5,089 bases of DNA, taken from assembly GCA_905371725.1 (NCBI GenBank), contig CAJPML010000098.1, positions 1 through 5,089 on the forward strand, read 5' to 3'. Made by a program: the position numbers and the translations under genes. The stretch is from Leptotrichia sp. oral taxon 215. GTDB lineage: Bacteria > Fusobacteriota > Fusobacteriia > Fusobacteriales > Leptotrichiaceae. Shown here in pieces: positions 1 through 5,089 of the stretch; position 1 is the stretch's first letter, and each line of letters begins with the position of its first letter. The notes beneath the pieces are model-generated. The model had not been told where the DNA came from and made no database searches. It worked only from the letters and a program-made list of their open reading frames with translations.

Positions 1-45
1 TTATTATACTTTGTACGAGCTTTTCAATACCCTATCCCAACCTTT

Positions 46-80
46 AAAATCCCCTAAGTTATTTACTCAAGGGATTTTTT
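46..80 (+). terminator. Probable intrinsic terminator, first of a tandem pair
   Basis: AAAATCCC (46-53) pairs perfectly with GGGATTTT (71-78). Inside it lie a 3x3 internal loop and a 3-bp inner stem (57-59 with 65-67) closing a 5-base loop. A run of six T (75-80) closes the structure on the plus strand, with a further T-rich stretch at 86-92. Only three of the eight outer pairs are G-C, so the stem is modest. The complementary strand ends in TTTT then AAAGG, so weak bidirectional action is possible. It would serve a rightward gene lying to the left of the window. Confidence 0.5.
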
Positions 81-97
81 ATCTGCTTTTTTCATAC

Positions 98-130
98 TCA
101 AACAGTCAGTCTAACTGTTTGATTTTCTTT
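98..130 (+). terminator. Intrinsic (Rho-independent) terminator
   Basis: TCAAACAGT (98-106) and ACTGTTTGA (114-122) form a perfect 9-bp stem with a 7-base loop (107-113). TTTTCTTT (123-130) follows immediately. Read on the minus strand, the stem is followed by GTATG and not a T-run, so it is directional and acts on rightward transcription. No gene is visible between the left edge and this hairpin, so it presumably ends a transcript whose coding part lies outside the window. It also insulates the regulator locus from that transcript. Confidence 0.65.
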
Positions 131-193
131 GTGACTAACTCCCTAAAAATAGTAGAATTAGCTACTTTACTGATTTTACAAGATAATAACAAG

Positions 194-218
194 ACCTAAA
201 CGTATAATTTATTTAGGT
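194..218 (-). terminator. Possible weak terminator of the AraC-family gene
   Basis: ACCTAAA (194-200) and TTTAGGT (212-218) form a 7-bp stem with an 11-base loop. It lies about 70 bases downstream of the regulator stop codon at 291-293. On the minus strand the stem is followed by CTTGTTATTATCTT, which is U-rich but interrupted, so termination would be weak. It is the best hairpin found near the regulator's 3' end. The rest of 1-290 shows no supported gene. Confidence 0.3.
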
Positions 219-290
219 TTACCAATTATGACTTTAACATTTTCCAATAAGGTCTAACTCAACCGTCCCCAAAGTTAAATCCTTATGTAT

Positions 291-1253
291 TTAATCAGAA
301 AGATTATTTTTCGCATATTTTTTTATGTCTTTGGGATAAAATCCCTTATATTTTTTGAAGCATGTACTAAATTTACTGTGAGAGGAATATCCTACAGCCT
401 CTGCTATATCTTGAATTTTAAGGGTAGAGTTCAGTAGGAGTAATTCCGCCATATTCATTCTCCGTCTTTGAGTATATTCTGTAATTGTGCATTGATATTT
501 TTGCTTAAATAACTTTTTTAGTTTTGTGCCGCTCATAGTGGATATTTTTTCTAAAGTATCCTGTGAGATAGATGTTGCATAATGATCGTCTATATAATTG
601 GCGACATTTTTCAAAGCCTCATCATCGGCAATAGATAGTGGATTGCTGTACTTATTTAAAAAAGAGTCTATTGTAATACTTAACCATTCCTTTGCCTTTG
701 ACTCAAAAAAGATTTCAGCAGCAGGAGATGCCATCTTGCAATTAAGGATATCTTTTGCGATTCTTTCTAAAGGCTTGTTTATTATAATGCTGGTATTAAA
801 AAATAAATCTTCATAGTTACAGACTTTATTCTTATAAGAGGACAGGCATTGCTCTATCATGGACTGATTGAAATTTATACCGATTCCTAAATAAGGAGAG
901 TTTTTGTGAAGTAAAAACCTAAAGTCTTTAGAATTTTTTGTATTTATAGTATAAAGTGAATTTGAAGAAAGATTTTGATAAGGATTAAAACATTCACCGT
1001 TTGCTGTAACTAAATAAGATAAATAAAGGGAATAGAAATTATTCAAACCAGAAAAACTTGTATGGATAATTTCTTTTTTTATGAAAACATCATAAATATC
1101 AATAGTGAAATTATCGCCCTCGTAAAACCAATATATGCCTTCTGCATTATCCGTGCTAAAACGGAATTCATGTCCTACAGTGGAGTATTTTGTATTATCG
1201 ATAGATTCATCTGTAGAAAAAAAGTTTTTAACAAAGTTATAAAAATCACTCAT
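291..1253 (-). CDS. AraC-family transcriptional regulator
   Basis: The product is a 320-residue DNA-binding regulator, a normal length for a one-domain-sensor AraC protein. The last ~110 residues (about 213-318) form the AraC/XylS double helix-turn-helix. The first HTH lies around 229-252 (SQDTLEKISTMSGTKLKKLF). The second lies around 278-300 (QDIAEAVGYSSHSKFSTCFKK) and is followed by GFYPKDIKK, the conserved family end motif. The N-terminal ~200 residues are not recognisable from motifs; by position they should be a ligand-sensing or dimerisation domain. The start at 1253 is supported by GGAGG (complement of 1260-1264), five to six bases upstream. The gene is divergent from two ABC transporter genes across a 226-base region with direct repeats, so it most likely controls that operon, as YbtA does beside ybtP/ybtQ in Yersinia. 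The inducer is unknown. The family call is secure; the target and any siderophore response are inference. Confidence 0.93.
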   Translation of the reverse strand: MSDFYNFVKNFFSTDESIDNTKYSTVGHEFRFSTDNAEGIYWFYEGDNFTIDIYDVFIKKEIIHTSFSGLNNFYSLYLSYLVTANGECFNPYQNLSSNSLYTINTKNSKDFRFLLHKNSPYLGIGINFNQSMIEQCLSSYKNKVCNYEDLFFNTSIIINKPLERIAKDILNCKMASPAAEIFFESKAKEWLSITIDSFLNKYSNPLSIADDEALKNVANYIDDHYATSISQDTLEKISTMSGTKLKKLFKQKYQCTITEYTQRRRMNMAELLLLNSTLKIQDIAEAVGYSSHSKFSTCFKKYKGFYPKDIKKYAKNNLSD

Positions 1254-1258
1254 ATTAT

Positions 1259-1264
1259 ACCTCC
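1259..1264 (-). promoter_or_regulatory. Ribosome binding site of the AraC-family gene
   Basis: ACCTCC on the plus strand reads GGAGGT on the minus strand, five bases before the ATG at 1253-1251. The strong match fixes the start codon of the regulator. Confidence 0.8.
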
Positions 1265-1276
1265 GTGCTTTATATT

Positions 1277-1307
1277 TTATCCCGAATAGACATTATCCCG
1301 AATAGAC
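1277..1307. repeat. Tandem 15-base direct repeats, candidate AraC-family operator
   Basis: TTATCCCGAATAGAC occurs at 1277-1291 and again, without mismatch, at 1293-1307, a period of 16 bases. It is a GC-containing island in otherwise very AT-rich intergenic DNA. AraC-family proteins commonly bind tandem direct repeats, one subunit per repeat, upstream of the promoter they activate. The repeats end 18 bases before the -35 of the predicted transporter promoter (about -84 to -54 from its expected start). They would fall inside the 5' leader of the regulator's own predicted transcript. Binding could therefore activate the transporter operon and hinder the regulator gene. The repeat is seen directly; the operator role is inferred. 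Confidence 0.7.
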
Positions 1308-1325
1308 TTATTTAGCCATATCTAA

Positions 1326-1354
1326 TTGATTGAAATCCTCATTTATTATATAAT
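1326..1354 (+). promoter_or_regulatory. Predicted sigma-A-type promoter of the ABC transporter operon
   Basis: TTGATT (1326-1331, 4 of 6 to TTGACA) and a perfect TATAAT (1349-1354) are separated by 17 bases, the optimal spacing. Transcription would start near 1361, giving a leader of about 119 bases before the GTG at 1480. The imperfect -35 with an upstream direct-repeat pair suits an activator-dependent promoter. Confidence 0.6.
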
Positions 1355-1360
1355 AAATGA
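1339..1360. repeat. Perfect 22-base palindrome over the divergent -10 elements
   Basis: The left half TCATTTATTAT (1339-1349) is exactly complementary to the right half ATAATAAATGA (1350-1360), with no spacer and no mismatch. It contains TATAAT on the plus strand (1349-1354) and, by symmetry, TATAAT on the minus strand (1350 down to 1345). It may be a dimeric repressor operator, or simply the symmetry of two overlapping -10 boxes. All but four of its bases are A or T. Confidence 0.65.
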
Positions 1361-1373
1361 TAGATAAAAACAA
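1345..1373 (-). promoter_or_regulatory. Predicted promoter of the AraC-family gene
   Basis: On the minus strand, TTGTTT (complement of 1368-1373) and a perfect TATAAT (complement of 1345-1350) are 17 bases apart. The start would lie near 1338, giving a leader of about 85 bases that includes both direct repeats. The -35 matches only 3 of 6 positions. The -10 overlaps that of the rightward promoter, so the two promoters should compete for polymerase. A closer alternative -10 (TAAAAT, complement of 1274-1279) lacks a convincing -35. Confidence 0.45.
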
Positions 1374-1462
1374 GAAAAACTATGCGTATTGCAAAAGAGT
1401 TTGAAAACAAGCCTCTAAAATCAGTCTAAAAAGGCTATTTATAGGGTTTGCTAATTTTAAAA

Positions 1463-1471
1463 AAAGGAGGA
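1463..1471 (+). promoter_or_regulatory. Strong ribosome binding site setting a GTG start
   Basis: AAAGGAGGA lies nine bases before the GTG at 1480. It is near-consensus and decides in favour of this GTG over the in-frame ATG at codon 13 (1516), which has no comparable site. Confidence 0.8.
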
Positions 1472-1479
1472 GTTGTTCA

Positions 1480-3237
1480 GTGAAGGATAAGAAGAAATCA
1501 ATACTGAAAAGACTAATGGCTTACGGTGGTGAAAAAAGTTTTTTACTCTATATTGCTATGGTTATGTCTGCTGTATCAGGTGTCATGGTTTTGATGCCTA
1601 TGGTATATATTCATAGAATTGTAAATAACTTAATTTTAAATGGGATGGTGAATTTTGATTATGTAAAGGAAAATTCAATTTATGCAGCAGTCTTTGCCGT
1701 TCTGGGGCTTTTTATATACCTAATAGGTTTAATTTTATCCCATATTTTTGCATTTGAAGTGGAAGATAACATTATTAAGACTTCCGTAACAAAACTAATA
1801 AACAAACCGCTTGGGTATTTCGATGACAAAGAAAGCGGAAGGATAAGAAATGTAATTGTGTCCGGAGCGTCTGAAACCCATTCTTTTATAGCGCATCAAC
1901 TTCCTGATATGGCGATGACCATTATATCGCCAATCGTCCTGCTTGTATTTTTCTTCGTGTTTAACTGGAAGTTAGGACTTGCCAGTATGATACCGATGAT
2001 TATCGGTATGACATTGATGTCATCTATGATGACAACCGAAACAAAAAAAATGAAGGATGAGTATTATGCAGGACTTTCCGATTTATCTTCTCAGACTGTG
2101 GAATATGTTCGAGGAATTCCTGTTGTTAAAACATTTGCACAAAGTGTTGAGAGCTTTGATAAGTTATATTCGTTAATCATAAAAACAAAAGACAATGTAC
2201 TTAAGCTTACTATGAGTTATACGAATAAAATGTCGTGGTTTGAAACCGTTTCTACATCGACGGCATTTTTCTTGGTACCTGTGGCATTACTCTTAATAAA
2301 ATTTAATGGAAACTTATCTAATGTAGTTGCAGATTCTGTTATTTACTTCCTAATAGGACCGGCATTTGCTACTTTTATTATGAGAACTGCGACGATTACA
2401 CAATACAGTTATTTTGCAGAACTTGCTTTAGATAAAATTGAAAATATACTTGAGTTTGATGATTTTGTTTATGGAAATAAAACAAGTTCTGATGTTGGGA
2501 TAGAGTTTAAAAATGTAAGCTTTTCTTATGAAGATGAAAATGTATTAGACGATATTTCATTTAAGGTGAATAAAGGAGAACGAGTTGCTTTAGTCGGATC
2601 ATCAGGCAGTGGTAAAACTACTATAGCAAGGCTTGCTGCACGATTTTACGATATTAAAACAGGTGAAATTTATATTGGAGGAATTAATATAAAAGATTTT
2701 GAAAAAGAGGCTTTAATGAGAAAAATTGCTTTTGTTTTTCAAAACTCTAAACTATTTAAAATGAGTTTAAGAGATAATCTTTTAATCGGAAACCCTGATG
2801 CAACTAATGAAGAAATTGACAATGCCTTAATCAATTCAGGGGCTAAAGATATTATTAAAAATTTAGATAAAGGACTTGATACTGTTTACGGAACTAAAGG
2901 CACATATTTTTCAGGAGGAGAGGCTCAAAGGATTTCTATAGCGAGAGCTTTTTTGAAAGATGCAGATATTATCATTTTAGATGAAGCTACAGCCTTTGCA
3001 GATCCTGAAAATGAACATTTAATTCAAGAGTCTTTTAAGAAGCTATCAAAAAACAAGACAACATTGATGATTGCTCATAGATTATCTACAGTAGTAGATG
3101 CGGATAAAATTCTTGTTATTGATAAGGGGAAAATTGTAGAAGAAGGCAAGCATTCAGATTTAATCGGTATGAGTGGGCCTTACAAAAAACTTTGGGAAGA
3201 ATATCAAAAATCCGTAAATTGGAAGATAGGAGGTTAA
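1480..3237 (+). CDS. ABC transporter permease/ATP-binding protein, first half-transporter (YbtQ/IrtA-like motifs)
   Basis: This is a 585-residue half-transporter with an N-terminal exporter-type membrane domain and a C-terminal ATPase, a usual length for the class. Hydrophobic segments are near 21-43, 67-91, 141-161, 163-183, 258-275 and 285-303. The ATPase begins near 341. It shows an A-loop Tyr (Y350), Walker A GSSGSGKT (373-380), Q-loop Gln (Q421), signature FSGGEAQ (477-483), Walker B IIILDE with catalytic Glu (E502), D-loop AFAD (505-508) and switch His (H533), so it looks ATPase-competent. Signature and D-loop depart from LSGGQ and SLD; the ATAFADPENE wording resembles siderophore importers of the IrtA/YbtQ kind. 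It starts at GTG 1480 behind a strong ribosome site. The next gene follows after 4 bases, so the two proteins probably form a heterodimer in the cytoplasmic membrane. ABC half-transporter is certain. Siderophore-type uptake is a reasoned guess; drug or peptide export is the main alternative. Confidence 0.95.
   Translation: MKDKKKSILKRLMAYGGEKSFLLYIAMVMSAVSGVMVLMPMVYIHRIVNNLILNGMVNFDYVKENSIYAAVFAVLGLFIYLIGLILSHIFAFEVEDNIIKTSVTKLINKPLGYFDDKESGRIRNVIVSGASETHSFIAHQLPDMAMTIISPIVLLVFFFVFNWKLGLASMIPMIIGMTLMSSMMTTETKKMKDEYYAGLSDLSSQTVEYVRGIPVVKTFAQSVESFDKLYSLIIKTKDNVLKLTMSYTNKMSWFETVSTSTAFFLVPVALLLIKFNGNLSNVVADSVIYFLIGPAFATFIMRTATITQYSYFAELALDKIENILEFDDFVYGNKTSSDVGIEFKNVSFSYEDENVLDDISFKVNKGERVALVGSSGSGKTTIARLAARFYDIKTGEIYIGGINIKDFEKEALMRKIAFVFQNSKLFKMSLRDNLLIGNPDATNEEIDNALINSGAKDIIKNLDKGLDTVYGTKGTYFSGGEAQRISIARAFLKDADIIILDEATAFADPENEHLIQESFKKLSKNKTTLMIAHRLSTVVDADKILVIDKGKIVEEGKHSDLIGMSGPYKKLWEEYQKSVNWKIGG
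3228..3233 (+). promoter_or_regulatory. Ribosome binding site inside the end of the preceding gene
   Basis: AGGAGG overlaps the last Ile-Gly-Gly codons of the first half-transporter and lies eight bases before the ATG at 3242. Ribosomes finishing the first gene clear this site as they end, so translation of the two halves is probably coupled. It supports 3242 over the in-frame ATG at 3257. Confidence 0.8.
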
Positions 3238-3241
3238 ACAT

Positions 3242-4966
3242 ATGGTTTCTTATTTTATGAAAAAATATGCGATGTCAGAAAAAGGCGCTCTTAACTTAAA
3301 AAAAGCCATATTTTCACACACGCTTGTTAATTTAACTAAATTGTTCGCACCAATGATCGGTTTTATGTTTCTGTTTCAGTATATAGGCATTTTAAAAAGT
3401 ATTGAGAGTTACAATTTTACTTCTGTTCATTATATTGCACTAATTGTAGTAATGATGATTGTGATGTTCTTAATAGCGAGGTGGGATTATGTAAGACTTT
3501 ACACCAATGTGTACAACGAGAGTGCAAATTCAAGAATTGAGTTAGCGGAAAAGTTAAAGAAATTACCTCTTTCTTATTTTGGTAAAAGAGATTTGGCAGA
3601 CCTTGCGGAAACCATGATGAATGACATGAACTTATATGAAACAATTTTCTCTCATGCTGTACCTCAGATATATTCAACGGCTATATCCACAAGTATTATT
3701 GCTTTAATGCTTATCTTCTATAATTGGAAACTTGCACTTGCAGCCCTTTGGGTAATTCCCATTTCTATTTTGATTATATTTTTATCAAAGAAAAGTCAGA
3801 AAAAAATAGTACAAGGCTGGATAGATGATAATCGTAAGGTTTTTGATAATCTACAGGAAAATATAGAGCAGATAGAGCAAATAAAATCTTACAACTTAGA
3901 AGATAGGATGTTAAATGATTTTTTTGAAAAATTAAATGCATCCACAAAACAGAAGACGAAAGGTGAAGTTGTAGCCGGAACACTTACAGGAATAGCTGCC
4001 GCAATTTTAAAGCTTGGAATTATAAGTGTTGCCGTTATCGGCGTCAACATGCTTATGGCAGGGGAGGTAAGTGCGCTGGTTTATATCGCATTTTTAATGC
4101 TTACAGCAAGTATTTATCTTCCTATAGAAGGAATAATCACCTTTATGTCAATGATAGTTATGCTTGATGCGGTTGTAGGGAGAATAAAGGAAATAAAGAC
4201 CATGCCTGTTCAAAAAGGCAAAAAAGATATTGACATTAAAAATTACGATATTGAGTTCAAGGATGTTTATTTCGGATATGATGATTATTCTGTAATAAAT
4301 TGTGTGAGCTTTACTGCAAAGCAGGGTGAAATCACTGCGCTAATCGGTTCAAGCGGAAGCGGAAAAACAACTCTCACCAAGCTTGCTGCAAGATTTTGGG
4401 ATATAGATAAAGGAAAGATTTTGATAGGGGGAGAGGACATCGGTAAAATTGATCCGGAAACACTCCTTAAAAATTTCTCTATCGTTTTCCAAGATGTTAC
4501 TCTTTTTAATTCAAGCATAAAAGATAATATAAAAATCGGTAAAAAAGATGCTACAGATGAAGAGATTATAAGAGCGGCTAAAATAGCAAGATGTTATGAA
4601 TTTATAGACAAAATGCCGGATGGAATAGATACAGTAATAGGTGAAAACGGACAAAGACTTTCAGGCGGAGAAAGACAAAGAATCTCAATAGCAAGGGCAA
4701 TACTAAAAGACGCACCAATCATATTGCTTGATGAGGCTACAGCATCTCTGGATGTTGAAAATGAAAGTCTAATTCAAGAGGCTTTATCCGAACTTATAAA
4801 AGAAAAAACGGCAATTGTTATTGCTCATAGATTAAGAACAATAAGAAATGCAAACAAAATCGTTTTATTAAATGCCGGAAAAATAGAAGCGATAGGGACA
4901 GATGAAGAACTTTGTAAAAGCTCGGAATTTTATAAAGCAATGCTTAGAAAATCAAATATTCAGTGA
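3242..4966 (+). CDS. ABC transporter permease/ATP-binding protein, second half-transporter (YbtP/IrtB-like partner)
   Basis: This is a 574-residue half-transporter with the same order of domains as its neighbour. Hydrophobic segments are near 23-50, 62-80, 140-160, 163-182, 245-272 and 276-305. The ATPase starts near 337. It has A-loop Y346, Walker A GSSGSGKT (369-376), Q-loop Q417, canonical signature LSGGERQ (473-479), Walker B IILLDE with catalytic E498, D-loop SLD (502-504) and switch His H529. All catalytic elements are intact and closer to consensus than those of the upstream protein, which is typical of the second member of a heterodimeric pair. The four-base gap and the ribosome site within the preceding gene point to co-translation and 1:1 assembly. 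The N terminus has no signal peptide beyond the first membrane helix. By analogy with YbtP/YbtQ and IrtA/IrtB it may take up a metal chelate, but no substrate-determining residue can be named from sequence alone. Confidence 0.95.
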   Translation: MVSYFMKKYAMSEKGALNLKKAIFSHTLVNLTKLFAPMIGFMFLFQYIGILKSIESYNFTSVHYIALIVVMMIVMFLIARWDYVRLYTNVYNESANSRIELAEKLKKLPLSYFGKRDLADLAETMMNDMNLYETIFSHAVPQIYSTAISTSIIALMLIFYNWKLALAALWVIPISILIIFLSKKSQKKIVQGWIDDNRKVFDNLQENIEQIEQIKSYNLEDRMLNDFFEKLNASTKQKTKGEVVAGTLTGIAAAILKLGIISVAVIGVNMLMAGEVSALVYIAFLMLTASIYLPIEGIITFMSMIVMLDAVVGRIKEIKTMPVQKGKKDIDIKNYDIEFKDVYFGYDDYSVINCVSFTAKQGEITALIGSSGSGKTTLTKLAARFWDIDKGKILIGGEDIGKIDPETLLKNFSIVFQDVTLFNSSIKDNIKIGKKDATDEEIIRAAKIARCYEFIDKMPDGIDTVIGENGQRLSGGERQRISIARAILKDAPIILLDEATASLDVENESLIQEALSELIKEKTAIVIAHRLRTIRNANKIVLLNAGKIEAIGTDEELCKSSEFYKAMLRKSNIQ

Positions 4967-4976
4967 AAACTTATTT

Positions 4977-4983
4977 AGAAGGA
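4977..4983 (+). promoter_or_regulatory. Ribosome binding site of the S-component gene
   Basis: AGAAGGA sits ten bases before the ATG at 4994. No promoter or hairpin lies in the 27-base gap after the second ABC gene, so the downstream gene belongs to the same transcript. Confidence 0.65.
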
Positions 4984-4993
4984 AAATATAAAA

Positions 4994-5089
4994 ATGGAAA
5001 AATTAAGAATTAAAGATTTAGTTACGATAGGTGTATTTACAGTAATATATTTTGTACTTATGTTTGCTTCGGGAATGATTGGTATAGAA
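4994..5089 (+). CDS. ECF transporter S component, MptD/Trep_Strep-like (5' part only)
   Basis: Only the first 32 codons are present; the frame is still open at the right edge. The translation begins MEKLRIKDLVTIGVF and continues into a hydrophobic helix (VIYFVLMFASGMIG). A short basic N terminus with KDL followed by a TIG-F-T-IYFVLMF helix is what I know from the MptD (TIGR02185, Trep_Strep) family of small, highly hydrophobic membrane proteins. These are annotated as putative ECF substrate-binding components of about 190 residues. Such proteins bind a substrate in the membrane and work with an EcfT permease and EcfA ATPases, whose genes would be expected just beyond this window. The gene lies 27 bases after the second ABC gene in the same direction, suggesting one operon. 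The family assignment rests on a short stretch, and the substrate is unknown. Confidence 0.72.
   Translation, partial: MEKLRIKDLVTIGVFTVIYFVLMFASGMIGIE

Noticed and set aside
145..170. Small hairpin AGTAG/CTACT as a leftward terminator
   Set aside because: The stem is only five pairs with a six-base loop, too weak to support despite nearby T residues on the minus strand.
2..199. Rightward frame open from the left edge to a stop at 197-199
   Set aside because: It runs through both terminator hairpins, has no ribosome site for its TTG, and gives a low-complexity product with no recognisable family feature.
598..816. Plus-strand open frame inside the AraC-family gene
   Set aside because: It is antisense to a well-supported coding region, with no ribosome site or family features.
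1062..1289. Plus-strand open frame crossing the regulator start and the direct repeats
   Set aside because: It is mostly antisense to the regulator, lacks a ribosome site, and is explained by AT-rich composition.
1277..1307. CRISPR-like repeat
   Set aside because: There are only two copies, of 15 bases, separated by a single base, so no spacer exists. An operator is the better explanation.
1339..1360. Fur box
   Set aside because: The palindrome lacks the GATAAT triple-repeat pattern of the Fur consensus, so no specific regulator is named.
1401..1430. Second rightward promoter (TTGAAA at 1401-1406, TCTAAA at 1425-1430)
   Set aside because: The -10 matches only 4 of 6 and the spacing is 18. 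The 1326-1354 promoter is much better.
3417..4518. Three minus-strand open frames within the second ABC gene
   Set aside because: All are shadows of an intact conserved ABC gene and none has a start signal or plausible product.

Overview
The window is AT-rich with strong AGGAGG-type ribosome binding sites, tightly packed co-directional genes and AT-rich codon choice. This fits a low-GC Gram-positive (Firmicutes: a clostridial, Peptoniphilus/Anaerococcus-like or streptococcal background). The sequence alone does not fix the genus. No transposase, integrase, tRNA, rRNA or CRISPR array is visible.

Layout. Positions 1-290 hold no convincing gene. They carry two terminator-like hairpins (46-80 and 98-130) that would stop rightward transcription from outside the window, and a weaker hairpin (194-218) that may end the regulator transcript coming the other way. 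Positions 291-1253 (minus strand) encode an AraC-family regulator of 320 residues. A 226-base divergent control region (1254-1479) follows. It contains two perfect 15-base direct repeats (16-base period), a perfect 22-base palindrome holding a TATAAT on each strand, and a 5' leader. On the plus strand come two adjacent half-size ABC transporters, each a permease fused to an ATPase (1480-3237 and 3242-4966). They are followed by the first 32 codons of a small membrane protein (from 4994) that looks like an MptD/Trep_Strep-type ECF substrate-binding (S) component. The window cuts this last gene.

How the parts fit. The two ABC proteins are 4 bases apart and have complementary sequence styles: one has signature FSGGEAQ and D-loop AFAD, the other LSGGERQ and SLD. 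They most likely form a heterodimer of the type IV (exporter-fold) class. The pairing and motif style resemble the siderophore-uptake pairs YbtP/YbtQ and IrtA/IrtB, and an AraC-family regulator next to such a pair recalls YbtA. The most economical reading is a regulated uptake locus, perhaps for a siderophore or other metal chelate, in which the AraC protein binds the direct repeats just upstream of the transporter promoter. The following ECF S component suggests that a second importer module (EcfT and EcfA genes) continues beyond the right edge. The substrate is not determined by anything in the sequence, and drug or peptide export remains possible.
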